Positions 10,746-21,560 of a DNA stretch of 64,000 nucleotides are shown here, piece after piece. The DNA is from Zygnema cylindricum. Lineage: Eukaryota; Streptophyta; Zygnematophyceae; Zygnematales; Zygnemataceae. The DNA is taken from positions 83,200-147,199 of the forward strand of contig JBBHKE010001803.1 in NCBI GenBank assembly GCA_037447655.1. Direction: 5' to 3'. Each line of letters starts with the position of its first letter. The first letter of the stretch is position 1. Both the position numbers and the translations under genes were made by a program. Under the pieces are notes generated by a model, which did no database searches, was not told the origin of the DNA, and saw nothing but the letters and a program-made list of their open reading frames with translations.

Positions 10746-11058
10746 GCCTAATCTGTCCCAGCTTATTCCGGAAATTCGGTGGGATTTGAAATTTTTTCAT
10801 TCTCTATCGGCAGCTACCCGATAGTCCCTCTTTGACTGAACTTTTTGATAATCCAGGTTTTATTCTTGATTCCTGCGAGTTTGATTACATTTACAAACAC
10901 GCACATCATATTCTTTTATTGCGAGTTCCACCTCGTCCTCTCATCTTAGTAGATCCTTCCGGTTTTCTTCCCATTAATTAGAAACCAATTCAGCTCAACC
11001 CTCATCAAGATGGTGTGGTCATTTCAGATCTATTCCCACGCATGGGTACCTCTCTACT
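10746..11058 (+). pseudogene. linker and start of DNA cytosine methyltransferase (motif I)
   Basis: After about 90 bp of unclear frame, an open stretch from about 10836 reads ELFDNPGFILDSCEFDYIYK, VPPRPLILVDPSGFLPIN, a stop, then HQDGVVISDLFPRMGTSL at about 11000-11058. DLFPRMG is motif I, the SAM-binding DLFxGxG loop of C5-methyltransferases, with one glycine replaced. The frame is cut by copia element B1 at 11059 and continues at 17512 after one copy of the duplicated ctact. Confidence 0.7.
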
Positions 11059-12105
11059 TGAAACTCTGAGACCTCCATAAGTCCTCAGAGTGGACAGCTT
11101 CCAATAAGCCTCTAGGATAATCTTGACCCCTTTGTGTTTAAGCAAAAAGTTCTGCCACCCTGGCAGACAAATACTCCAACCACCTTCACCCATGTGAAGG
11201 CAAGACTCCCCTGAGTCGATAGCAAAAAGAATCTCTGAATTTGCTCCTCTGAGCAGTAAGTTATGGAGGGTCAAAGTTGACCTTTTGTACAGAAGCTCTC
11301 TGGGAGAGAGGGTCCTATCTTCTAATTTTTCTAAGTCCTATCTCTCTTACAGACTCTATCTACTGATGTACGGAACCAATCAGAATTGAGTTCCGTACGA
11401 AAAAGTACAGCTGCCGGTGTACTTTATATACGGACATTGTACGACATGGCCTAAATGTCCACACGTGGAATATCCGGATTCGCTCCTTTAATCCTCGGAG
11501 ATGCCGCGCTCCAATGTAACATTGCCACGTGTCATCCGATGTGGCGATGCCCACAAACCGCCGAATTCTTCTTCCGCGATCTCGACGCTAATTCAGGCCG
11601 TCCGATTAAACTCGCATTTGATCGTAGCCGTAATAAATACATGCGCGGTATTTGTTTCGCTTACGAAATCAATGCGCGGTATTGATTTCTTATCCGTACC
11701 GCAATTCGTACTTTTACACTACCATATCTATGTATCCCGTTAACAGTTATAGTTAAATGATTTATCCTACGTGTACATGTTTAAATCATTATCGTACTAT
11801 ATACTATGTAAGACTACTTCTAGACTTAACGGCTAAGGCTACCGGCTATCTACTCTCTGACGGCCGGCAGGTACCAGGATCAAATCCTGTCGCCGGCACA
11901 TACCTTTTAGTAATTAATCCCTTGACTAATATAAATTTCCCGTAAACCTCAGGATAGCCTAGGTAGCCATGGCTCTAGCTTCCTCTCCAATTTCTCAGTG
12001 ACTGCGACAAGTTTGAGAGTTGGAGAGAGAAGTTAGAGGTAGACTGCCTCGGCTTCTTTATTTCTATTCAGACCTAGAAAATACTTAAAAACCATTAATT
12101 TCTCA
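11059..12105 (-). repeat. 3' LTR of B1
   Basis: Opens TGAAACTCTGAGACC on the plus strand and closes TTTCTCA, two bases short of the TTTCTACA form at the other end. Next to it is CTCCCCTTATTTTCT, the purine tract read in reverse. It differs from the 5' LTR at a modest number of positions. Confidence 0.92.
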
Positions 12106-12118
12106 CTCCCCTTATTTT

Positions 12119-12959
12119 CTAGTCAATCTTTAATTTCAGACCACACTTCTCCCTGCAGAAAATTAGCTTAGGGGAAGGCACAGGTTTGGTCATCATATCT
12201 TCTACCATCTCACTATCTGGTCGGTACTCTAAACTGATTATTTTATTTTCTACTTTCTCTCTAACAAAGCTGAGTCTAATGTCCATATGTTTGGCTTTAA
12301 AATGATGTTTTAAGATTGGCAGAAATAGCAATTGCTGCCTGATTATCACAAAATATTTTCTGCACACCACTCTTAAGATGACCAAGTTCACCAAGTAAAG
12401 ACTTGACCCACATCAATTCTTTTACAGCAGAGCAAGAGGCCATATACTCAGCCTCCATGGTGGACTGAGCAATAACCTTTTGCTGTTTGCTACTCCAACA
12501 GCAAGCCCCATCACCCACATATAATACATATCCAGAAGTGCATCTCCTCATCGGAGCATCACCATAACTAGCATCACTCCAAGTAGTGATGTCAGTATTC
12601 TCCCCACCCAAATGCAACCATAGATCCCTAGTTCCTATCAAGTATCTAAGAACTCTCTTAGCTGCCTTCCAATCCCTCTTAGTGGGAGCATTTAGAATTT
12701 TACTCAGCACTCCTACAGCTGCAGCTAAATCTGGCCGGGTACAATTCATAAAATAGATTAGACTTCCCACTACTTGCCTGTAAGGAATAGTCTGCATGAA
12801 CTTCTGTTCTTCAGGAGATAATTCCTCGTCTAAGACTATGACTCCTTCTTCCTCACTCCCCTCACTTCCCTTCTTCAATTCCATTGGAGTTGTACAACTA
12901 TTAGCTTTATCCATTTGAAATTTTTCAAGCATGTTCTCTATTGCTTCCTTTTGAGTCAA
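12119..12959 (-). pseudogene. B1 RT C-terminus and RNase H
   Basis: Two overlapping minus-strand frames. The first (12959-12297) holds MLEKFQMDKANSCTTPMELK, the YFMNCTRPDLAAAVGVLSK block, TWSDASYGDAPMRRCTSGY, SSKQQKVIAQSTMEAEYMAS and IFCDNQAAIAIS. A frameshift near 12312 moves to the second (12394-12119), which carries HHFKAKHMDIRLSFVRE and MTKPVPSPKL. These are copia RNase H blocks; the catalytic acidic residues are present. Upstream, TGA at 12978-12980 replaces the CGA found in B2. Confidence 0.9.
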
Positions 12960-12977
12960 TCTTATAATTTTTCTTTT

Positions 12978-14411
12978 TCAGTCTCTCTCTACTTGAATTC
13001 CCAAAATATATTTTGCTTCCCCCATATCCTTCATTTCAAATCTCCCCTTAAGATCGGTTTTCAGTTTATTAATTTTTTCCATTGATTTACTTAAAACAAG
13101 CAAATCATCAACATAAATTGCAATAAATATATAACCTTCCTCATCTTCGAAACCATATATTGAGTGATCTGAGCTGATCCTGATATATCCCAGACCGGTA
13201 AGAAACTCATCAAGCTTCTTATTCCACTGTCGAGGCGCCTGTTTCAAACCATAAAGAGATTTAATCAGCCGGCATACCTTACTCTCCTCTCCTTCTCCCA
13301 CAAACCCTTCGGGTTGTCGCATGAAGATCTCATCTTCCAATTCTCCATGCAAAAAGGCTGTTTTGATGTCCATCTGGTGCACTTCCATGTCTTCCGGTGC
13401 TGCCAGGCTGAGAAGTATGCGGACGGAGGGAAATCTGACCACCGGAGCAAAGGTTTCCTCGTAGTCAATTCCCTCCTTTTGTGTAAATCCCTTTGCCACT
13501 AGTCGGGCCTTGTAGCGCTCGATTGTGTTATCTGGGTTCAGTTTTAATTTGAAAACCCACTTACAATCGATTAGTTTTCGGTTAGGTGGACAATCCACCA
13601 GCTCCGAAGTATCGGCTGCCATAATTGAGGCCATCTCTTCATTGATGGCTGTCTTCCACCGATTTCTTTCTGGACAAGTCATCGCCTCTCCATAAGTTTG
13701 AGGTTCATCTTGGTGAGATAGTATAGTTACCTTGTTATTAACCTGTTTTTCTTGCAGTCTTTTACTACTTCTCCTTCCCCCCTCAAAATCTGAGGCCGGA
13801 ATAGATGGTTCTCGTGGATTCTTTCGAACAAACTCAGTTTCTCCCCTATCCCTTGATTCCGAATCAATTTCCACCACGTCTTCCGCTTCGGGTAGAGTTG
13901 TCACTGGAGTTTCCACAGCCGAGTCCTTTTCAGTCTGATTTGTACCTGCAAGAATGTCATCGTCTCTAAAACCTGGATAGTTAGGAAGCTCAAAGTCATC
14001 AGAATTTTCTGACTCAAATCTGATTTTTACTGACTTCGTATATTTGAAGGGATCCACAGACTTTCCTTCATCCATAACTACTAGATGTTTTACTAAGATT
14101 ATATCTTCCCTTTTTAGATCATAAACTCTATATCCTTTAACATCTTCATCATATCCTAATAAGTATCCTGGTTTTCCTTTAGGATCTAGCTTCCAATTAG
14201 ACCGATCTGTATATAGACTAAATACTTGACTGCCGAAAACCTTTAAGTGAGATATGTCTGGTTTCCGGCCTGTCCATCTCTCATAAGGTGTTTGATCTTT
14301 TATAGCTGAAGTAAGAACTCTATTCTTGAGATAATTAGCACAGTTCATGGCTTCTGCCCACAAATATTTTTCATATCTTTTTATCTGACAACATACTTCT
14401 AGCACTATCAC
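12978..14411 (-). pseudogene. B1 integrase tail and reverse transcriptase
   Basis: Reads WAEAMNCANYLKNRVLTSA, TPYERWTGRKPDISHLKVFG (integrase tail), KGKPGYLLGYDEDVKGYR, an acidic linker, then RT with CKWVFKLKLNPDNTIERYK, KARLVAKGFTQKEGIDYEE, FAPVVRFPSVRILL, MDIKTAFLHGELEDEI, LYGLKQAPRQWNKKLDEF and the catalytic IAIYVDDLLVL. The most complete copia RT of the window. It ends at a TGA (12978-12980) just after ILGIQVERD. The frame overlaps the upstream block by about 40 bp, which implies one frameshift near 14380. Confidence 0.93.
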
Positions 14412-15552
14412 TTAGTGTTCTATTTAACCTTTCAGGTACCCCATTTTGTTCCGGATTTTCTGGAACTGTCTTTTGGTGTTGGACCCCATCTTCCCTCAGA
14501 AAAACCTCAAACTGGTTAGAAGTATACTCTCCACCATTGTCACTCCTTACTCTCTTGATTGGAGTTTCATGGAGTTTTTCGCTCCATGCTTTATATTGTC
14601 TAAAACAATCCTCAGCTTTTGACTTGTTTTTCAAAAAATACACTCGGGAATACCGAGACCAATCATCAGTTATAGTCATCATAAATCTCTTCCCCCCCGG
14701 TGAGCGCACTCTAGCCGGTCCCCAAATATCTGTGTGTACTAGATCTAGAAGTTTTTCTCCCTTGTTGATGGCTGATTTAGGAAAGGGTAATCTGTGTGCT
14801 TTACCTTGAGCACACCCACTACAATCATTTATATCATCACTCTCACTGAACTGAATCCCTTCCACCACTCCCATCCTTTTCATCTCTCTTAACTTATCTA
14901 GATTCACATGCCCAAGCCTCTTATGCCACATCATAATATCATGAACACCAGCATAATAAAGTTTCTTCGTTTCATTACTTAAGATCAGCCTAAACATCCC
15001 ATGGCTACCTTTCTCAGCAATGAAATAGACATCCTCCTCAAAACTAGCAGTAAAGACTCCTTCCCTAGTGCTAGTGAAAAAACCCTTATCATCTAATACA
15101 GATGTAGAGATAAGGTTTTTGTTCAGCTCCGGAATAAACAATACATCGGAGAATGTTAATATGGATGTCTTTCCTTCTACTAACACTTTCAGATCTACCG
15201 ATCCTACAAGAGTAGTGGTGACTATCCTCCCATCCCCGTACTCTATCTCTACGGTGGGAATCTTTCTTATCTTAGTGAACAGGTGCCTATCCTTACACAT
15301 GTGCATTGAGGCACCTGAATCTATAATCCAGCTTGCTTCACCTTTCAATCCACCGTAAGCACATTTCTGCCTTCGTGGAATTTCAACCTCAGTTTTCGCC
15401 TCCAACTCCTCATCCAAAAAGAGCTCATCGTCCTCGTCCTCGGATTCCGCCTCAAGTACCTGTGTGACAAGGGCCTTTTTCTTTCCTCTCGGGGTACCAC
15501 CGGTCTGCCCCTCCTTTAACCGAAGCTCGGTTAGCTTAGTGCACTCTGCCAT
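14371..15552 (-). pseudogene. B1 gag end, protease and integrase core
   Basis: Begins in the gag tail (AECTKLTELRLKEG), then an acidic stretch, the protease site SWIIDSGASMHMC, the GAG-pre-integrase zinc region (MMWHKRLGHVNLD ... CSGCAQGKAHRLPFP) and the integrase core with LVHTDIWGPARV, KRVRSDNGGEYTSN and GVPERLNRTLSDSARSM (the triad D, D, E). It ends by frameshift at SDKKI. The purpose is proteolytic maturation and integration. Confidence 0.93.
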
Positions 15553-16454
15553 ATAGTGCCCCGGTTTCTTACAAAAATGACATAAACCTTTGGGAGCCCT
15601 TGGTTGAACTCGTCAACCTGTTTTTTCTGCTCCCTACCCCCATAGTTTCCGACTGGTTTCCGGGAATCCTTGTTCCTCCAATCGGTCACTGTTGCCAAGG
15701 CTTGGCCACTCTTTCCTCCCCTTCGGATCTCAATTGTATTCTCTCGAACGAGAATCATCCCTACCACTGAGTTCCATATCCACCTAGAGTCCGGCAAGTC
15801 CTCCACACGGTTGACTATGTTCTCGAAATCATCAGGTAACTTCATCAGTAAGCAGTTAACCTTTTATTTTTCACTAAAAACTTTCCCCGCACTCTCTAGC
15901 TCCATGAAGAGTGTAGCAAGCTCATTGCAAAAATCCAACATATTTCCCCCTTTGTATACATACTCCTTAACTTTCTGATCAGCCAACTGTTGTTGCTGAA
16001 TCGTACCACTTCGGTACATCTCTATGAGAGCCATCCAAAGATCGGATGCCCTTTCTACCTACAAATGAGGACATGCAAGTCCTTGAGTAAGATGGCGTAG
16101 GATGAAGTGCTTTGCCGCCATATTGTTGAAGTCCCAGGTTTCAGTATCATTCTCCTCGTTCCTCGGTATAGGTGACATGAATGCTAAACCAATTGCTATT
16201 GGTGTGGTCGCCTCCTTCTCCTTTCCTTTGTCCACCACCTCTCCTTCCTTTGTTTCCTCCGTTGAAGGTGAATCCTCTTTCCTGGTGAATCTGCTTCCTT
16301 TAAACCCTGGAGGAATTCCAAGAATTGATGGACGCCCCAATCGTCCACTCACTATCCCCCAAAACCTTTTTTCGCATAGAGCTCCTATCATCATACTTTC
16401 CCAGTATATGAAGCCAGTTCCATTAAAGATTGGTACCCTAGAGGGTGGGCCCAT
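15531..16454 (-). pseudogene. B1 gag
   Basis: Starts at the ATG in the primer site (16454-16452, MGPPSRVPIFNGTGF) or at an upstream in-frame ATG within the LTR (16478). It reads through NNMAAKHFILRHLTQGLACP to a TAG at 16059-16061 where B2 has CAG. It continues past that stop in the same alignment with a second stop near 15871, and finally KLPDDFENIVNRVEDL and MILVRENTIEIRRGGKS (15845-15531). The zinc knuckle region is disrupted by a frameshift near 15600. Confidence 0.88.
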
Positions 16455-16456
16455 AA
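16444..16456 (-). other. B1 primer binding site, half tRNA-iMet type
   Basis: On the minus strand TTATGGGCCCACC follows the LTR end with two intervening bases. Thirteen bases are complementary to the anticodon stem-loop of plant-type initiator tRNA-Met. The enclosed ATG is the proposed gag start. Confidence 0.75.
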
Positions 16457-16458
16457 TA

Positions 16459-17506
16459 TGAAACTCTGAGACCTCCATAAGTCCTCAGAGTGGATAGCTT
16501 CCAAGAAGTCTCTAGGATAATCCTGACCCCTTTGTGTTTAAGCAAAAATAGATGCCACCCTGGCTGAAAAATACTCTGACCACCTTCACCGTTGTGAAGG
16601 GAAGACTCCCCTGAGTCGATAGCAAAAAGAATCTTGGAATTTGCTCCCCTGAGCAGTAAGTTATGGAGGGTCAAAGTTGACTTTTTGTACAGAAGCTCTC
16701 TGGGAGAGAGGGTCCTATCTTCTAATTTTTCTAAGTCCTATCTCTCTCACAGACTCTATCTACTGATGTATGGAACCAATCAGAATAGAGTTCTGTACGC
16801 AAAATTACAGCTGCCGGTGTACTTTATGTACGGACATTGTATGACATGGCCTAAATGTCCACACGTGGAATATCCGGATTCGCTCCTTTAATCCTCGGAG
16901 ATGCCGCGCTCCAATGTAACATCGCCACGTGTCATCCGATGTGGCGATGCCCACAAACCGCCGAATTCTTCTTCCGCGATTTCGGCGTTAATTCCGGCCG
17001 TCCGATTAAACTCGCATTTGATCGTAGCCGTAATAAATACATGCGCGGTATTTGTTTCGCTTACGAAATCAATTCGCGGTATTGATTTCTTATCCGTACC
17101 GCAATTCGTACTTTTACACTACCATATCTATGTATCACGTTAACAGTTATAGTTAAATGATTTATCCTACGTGTACATGTTTAAATCGTTATCGTACTAT
17201 ATACTATGTAAGATTACTTCTAGACTTAACTGCTAAGGCTACTGGCTATCTACTCTTTGACGGTCGGTAGGTACCAAGATCAAATCCTGTCGCCGTCACA
17301 TACCTTTTAGTAATTAATCCCTTGACTAATATAAATTTCCCAGAAACCTCAGGCTAGCCTAGGTAGCCATGGCTCTAGCTTCCTTTCCAATTTCTCAGTG
17401 ACTGCGACAAGTTTGAGAGTTGGAGAGAGAAGTTAGAGGTAGACTGCCTCGGCTTCTTTATTTCTATTCAGACCTAGAAAATACTTAAAAACCATTAATT
17501 TCTACA
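16459..17506 (-). repeat. 5' LTR of B1
   Basis: 1048 bp, ending TTTCTACA on the plus strand, then the second copy of the ctact duplication. The antisense tRNA-like box around 17225-17305 is degraded compared with the other LTR (GATCAAATCC kept). Confidence 0.93.
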
Positions 17507-18480
17507 CTACTCTCATGCCTTCGCAATGAATTACTTATCACGTGCTACTACTCAGTCGAGATTGACATTTTAGCTCGAAAAGCCTAGACACATCACTTTA
17601 ATCTGTTACACGGACAATATCCACATCTTTTCCCCAAATCTGCCTTTGCTTACCTGCATTCTGCCCTACCTCAAGATATTCGTTTGATAGGCAATCAACA
17701 CCTTCTCGATGTGGAACCAATCGATCTTCTCTTTGCCGGTTCGGTGAATTTGGGAATGTCACGGGCAGGCAAAGGTCTCGGCTTAGCTGATCCTCGCACT
17801 AAATTATTTTTTGAATTACTTCGTATCATGAATTTTCTGCAATCTTTTGATCGACCATTAGGATATATTTTAGAAAACGTGTGAGCCTATAACGATCCTC
17901 GACCTATAGTATTAGCTGATTGCAAGAAGATAGAAGCGTTAATTGGCCCTCCTCTTATCATTGATGCAGCCGGTCACGGGTCCTTAGCTCATCGGTTTCG
18001 ATCTAAATGGACCAACTTGATTGATATTGGTCGCCTTAGAGAAGGGAATCTTTCTGTCATACCCCTTTTTACAGATATTTAGACAACACTTTTGCTTTTT
18101 CACAAAGTCTAAACATGTCTACAGCCTGATCACTCGCCGAATTACAACATTAACGTCTAAGGTCAACCATTTAAAGTTCTCCCCACTCCAGTGTCTTATC
18201 CACACTCTCACGCTTTCTCTAGTGATGGGCCCAGTCTACTCAGAAATATTTACACAGGCGGCCTAGATAAACCTACAGCCACAGAACGGGAACACCTTAT
18301 GTATTTTCTTCCCAACACTACGGTTGCCCATGGTCTCAAAGATCGACAACGCTGCATCCGTTTAGGTCTTGTCATGGACCTTGAATCTCTCTCATTTGTC
18401 TTAGGCCTCGGATTTGCACCAGGTCGTTACGCACAATCCCATCCATCTGAACTAGTTGGGGGGAGAGGATGCATCATTAA
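17507..18480 (+). pseudogene. DNMT3/DRM-like C5-cytosine methyltransferase in gypsy-type element
   Basis: Continues the frame cut at 11058. Motifs in order: II (CYYSVEIDILARKA, about 17530), III/IV (DLLFAGSVNLGMSRAGKGL, about 17725-17775), V (DPRTKLFFELLRI), VI (GYILENV, about 17862-17881), VIII (IDAAGHGSLAHRFRSKWTNL, about 17957-18017) and IX/X (TATEREHLMYFLPNTT, KDRQRCIRLG, about 18280-18370). The FFELLRI, ENV and AHR...WTNL blocks are those of DNMT3/DRM-type enzymes. The catalytic Pro-Cys expected after GS is missing: GS-V-NL looks like GS-PC-NL with one codon lost, so this copy is dead. Stops lie at about 17587, 17882 and 18079. In an intact element it would methylate DNA, perhaps its own cDNA. 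Confidence 0.8.
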
Positions 18481-19290
18481 TTTCTAAACACATACCTACA
18501 CGATCTCCTGTCACCCTTAGAGGGACACCTTCTCAATTTTTCCTCTTTCCATCCCCTATAAAACCTGGGACACCTTCTCAATTTTTCATGTTTCCATCCC
18601 GTATAAAACCTTCTCCAGATGTCACCCTATATGATTTCTTGAATCCTAGTCACATGTCATGGTCCATTCTGGCATGTGCTGCTGCCATATTTTCTCTCTC
18701 TATTCATATTTCAACACCTCCTCACTTAACTGCAGCCTTTACTACTCGCAGCAGGCAAAATTAGACAAACTCCTTAAAGGAAACACTGGTTCTTTACTCA
18801 TTATGTCAGTCACTTATTGATGATGAACAACTAGCTTTTGCACAAGCCATGGAAGCAATGACGATTAAAGGTTCGGAAACTCCTAAATGGAAATTTGGCT
18901 CTAATCTCTCTCAATCTGAACACGATCTACTGAACGAAGTGATTCTCCGGAATATTGACGCTTTTTCTTTCTCTATGAATGATATTGGTCGCCATACCAC
19001 GTATAAAATGTCTATAGATCTCGAAGATGATCGTCCCATTTTCAAGCCAAAACACCGCTTATCCGAAACGGAATGGGAATTAGTGGACCAACGCTGCGCT
19101 GAATGTGAGGAAGCTGGCCTCATTTATCGGCGGACTCTATTTTTGCAGCACCCACTGTCATGCCCCGGAAAAAAGATGCCGAAGGGAACTTTACCGATCG
19201 CCGGATGTGCGGCAATTACCGTGAAATCAATGCTAAAACTATACAAGATCAACATCGAATGCCATTGGTTAAAGAGGATTTATATTTTTT
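18481..19290 (+). pseudogene. gypsy-type reverse transcriptase, N-terminal part only
   Basis: Between about 18481 and 18780 the frame is weak and broken (a short duplication of CACCTTCTCAATTTTTC at about 18527 and 18571). From 18849 it reads NEVILRNIDAFSFSMNDIGR, IDLEDDRPIFKPKHRLSETE and ECEEAGLIYRR, the usual N-terminal RT lead-in of Ty3/gypsy Pol. After a frameshift near 19128 it reads APTVMPRKKD, RRMCGNYREINAKTIQDQHR and MPLVKEDL, the first RT blocks (CxDYRxLN-like). It stops at about 19290, before the catalytic YxDD, so the element is 3'-truncated. Confidence 0.8.
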
Positions 19291-20015
19291 TGTCTTTTTC
19301 CCTTGTCTTTTTCCTTAGTCAAATTGTCAGTTTTTTTCCCTGCAAGGCTTTTTCTGCCTTAGTTTGTTAAGCGCTTAGCTTTTCTATTTCCTCATTATGC
19401 TTTCATTGTAATCCCTACAAGTTAATTGACTCAGTTTCGGCCTAAGACAGCACGGTTTCCCTTCAACAACCTCTTTTAGTGTGGATTGTGCCTACTTTCT
19501 CAGGTAGTTTTTGAACCTTTGTGGATGCCTTTTGTGAATTAGTGTTTGAATTTGTCTTATCTAATTTTCGTTGCCTTGGTTGGAGTTTGCTTGTGGTTTG
19601 TTAGAATCTAGTTATCTTGGATTCTCTATAGCTTCCAATTTCTTGTTTTCTATTATTATTTTCTGCAATTGGTTATTAGTGTGTCAAAATCCGGTTTTCT
19701 CGAATTTTGTGCAGATTTTTAACGTTGCTTTCTTGTATTTTCTTCTTTCTATTTTTACTTGTTTGTTAGAATTCGGTTATTTCAGATTCTCTACATATTT
19801 TCATTGCTTGTTTTCTTGTTGTAATTTTTTGCAATCGGCGTGCCAAGATCTGGTTAGGATTCTCCACAGATTTTTATTGTTGTTTTCTTGCATTTTTCTG
19901 GTTTTGTTTTTTTTATTCGAAATCCTAGACCTAAATTTTGTAAGGAATATGCCGAGACCGTGGAGCCTAGTGGCTACCCATCGGCTTAGTATTCCTGTAC
20001 TCTCAAATTATTGAA
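19290..20015. repeat. T-rich stretch with a diverged two-unit tandem repeat
   Basis: Very T-rich on the plus strand. Two units of about 150-160 bp start TTTGTTAGAATC (about 19597) and TTTGTTAGAATT (about 19759). They share in order GATTCTCTA, TTGTTTTCT, TTTTTGCAAT-like, a G-T-C/T-C-A-A-like block and CAGATTTTTA. I see no gene in it; the long frame here is made of hydrophobic low-complexity residues. Confidence 0.5.
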
Positions 20016-20329
20016 CGGGATGTTCATGACTTTCTTACTTATTTCTTTATTCTTTGTCCTGTAGCTGATTGTGTTGCATGTTTACCATCTCTTTTGTCAC
20101 ATGCACGACAATAGGGTAGTATTTTGATTGAAATCAGATCGCGATTTGATTCCACTGCAAGTGTGAAGATGAGCTGGAAGTGGTTCGCGATGATAATAAC
20201 GCAAAATTGTCTTACCTTCCAAGTTCAAAGATGACGCAAAATGTACTTGTATTTTTACCCATTTTTCATACGGCGTAATATTTTCTCGTTAGATGTCCCA
20301 TTTTCTGTAAAAGCGATAGAAAAAAACCC
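20016..20329. other. non-coding, nothing recognised
   Basis: I see no coding signal, repeat unit or RNA gene. It separates the T-rich stretch from the dispersed repeat that follows. Confidence 0.5.
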
Positions 20330-21085
20330 TTACTTGAACGCATGGGAACACGCCCTAACTTAACTGCATGAGTCGCAATATGAAAAGATTTTCACGTAGC
20401 AAGTTTTTTTTCGCAATGACGCGATTCATGGACTAATGGCATGACACGGGTCATTTTTTTGGCCATTCAAAATACACCCTCGTGGCCATTTTGAACAAAT
20501 AGGAATGAAAGATTTTTAGCAATCTATTTTCCTGGAATTCACACTCTTTAGACATGAGCAGACCATCTCGATCCCCCCCCCCCAACTATCCGTAATTATT
20601 GTGGCTTTCGCAAATCTATTTATTCATTTGATGTTTGATTCGATTAGATTCGAAATTGATTTCATGTCGGAGTCCGCTAGTTAGTTATATTTCACTTTAT
20701 TTGATATGCGCTATCTAGTTATGTTATTTCTTTTTCCATATTGATTCCGGATTTGCTATAGGCATCAAGGCTTGAGAATTGGGTAAAGTGTTTGGTACAA
20801 ACACGCTAGGAGACCAAACAGGCTAGAAGTCCAAACACGTTAGGATACTGTTTTGGATGGAAACACGTACCTTTTGAAAGTCGCCGTACCCCGTCTTTTG
20901 ACAAGTGGTTGACAAAAACTTGATGATATTTATGCGTATCATTTATTCAATGGGAACATTGTGCCCATAATTGATGGCGTGGTTTGCATCAGTAATTGTA
21001 CGGACACATTTACTGGCAGTTGTTTTCGGGTGGAGATGACATCACGTCGTTCGCCTACCACTCTCTTACGCGTTATGTTTTGAGT
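20330..21085 (+). repeat. dispersed repeat R1, copy like the pstS upstream region
   Basis: Colinear with 27220-27804 and 28473-28510. Shared blocks include AACTGCATGAG, GGCATGACACGGGTCAT, GGCCATTCA, AAATAGGAATGAAAG, CTTTCGCA, TATCTAGTTATGTT, GACAAAAACTTGATGAT and GTACGGACA. It ends around CACTCTC..GGTACCA. This copy lacks the 659-bp insertion found at 27805-28463, so it shows the empty site. Non-coding. Confidence 0.7.
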
Positions 21086-21404
21086 GGTACCAAGACTGAA
21101 AAATAATCGAACGGTCAAATTTTGCGCCTTGATCTAAGAAAAATCTTGGTCTGATCTGTTGTAAGGATGTTTTCAAAAAATAAAAAAAAACAGTACGGCA
21201 TGGTAAATAAAAGGTGTTGGCTCTATGTGTGATTGAAGGCGAATATCGTGTACCGACGATCTTATGGGACCACAATTGAGAGGTCGCAAACGGTCACCTG
21301 AAACCGTAACCGACCGTTACCCGACCGCCCGCGTTGGATCCAGAACGGATTCGGGTGCCAAATTTGGGGGGGCCAAGCGAATTCAGGTGGGTGATTTTTT
21401 AGGT

Positions 21405-21560
21405 ATTTTAGGACAAGTACATGGGCTCCGCACTTTGTCAAATTTTCGAGGCCTCTCAGGGAGATTCTATGGGCTCTAATAGCTAGCCAATTTTTCGCGA
21501 CTTATTGAGGCAAGTCTGTGCGCTCCAATACTTAACCAAAATGGCCTTTTTCTCTTGGCC
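21405..21560 (+). repeat. degenerate tandem repeat of about 50 bp, three units
   Basis: Three diverged units each carry a TGGGCTCC / TGGGCTCT / TGCGCTCC block followed by a CAAATTTTCG / CCAATTTTTCG / CCAAAATGG block and AGGC. Short, non-coding. Confidence 0.45.

Larger units (their letters stand above)
11059..17506 (-). mobile_element. Ty1/copia element B1, full length with 5-bp duplication
   Basis: 6448 bp with LTRs at both ends (11059-12105 and 16459-17506), flanked by ctact (11054-11058 and 17507-17511). On the minus strand: 5' LTR, half tRNA-iMet primer site, gag, protease, integrase, RT, RNase H, purine tract, 3' LTR. It sits inside the methyltransferase of the gypsy-type element, between motifs I and II. 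Coding is broken by a few stops and frameshifts, so it is not autonomous, but the structure is complete. Confidence 0.95.

Noticed and set aside
10836-18480. Bacterial restriction-modification methyltransferase or contamination
   Set aside because: It lies in frame order with a gypsy protease and RT, and its motif V-VIII style is DNMT3/DRM-like rather than Dcm-like.
19571-20014. 147-codon hydrophobic ORF, membrane-protein like
   Set aside because: The F/L/S composition follows from T-rich tandem-repeated DNA; no conserved pattern.
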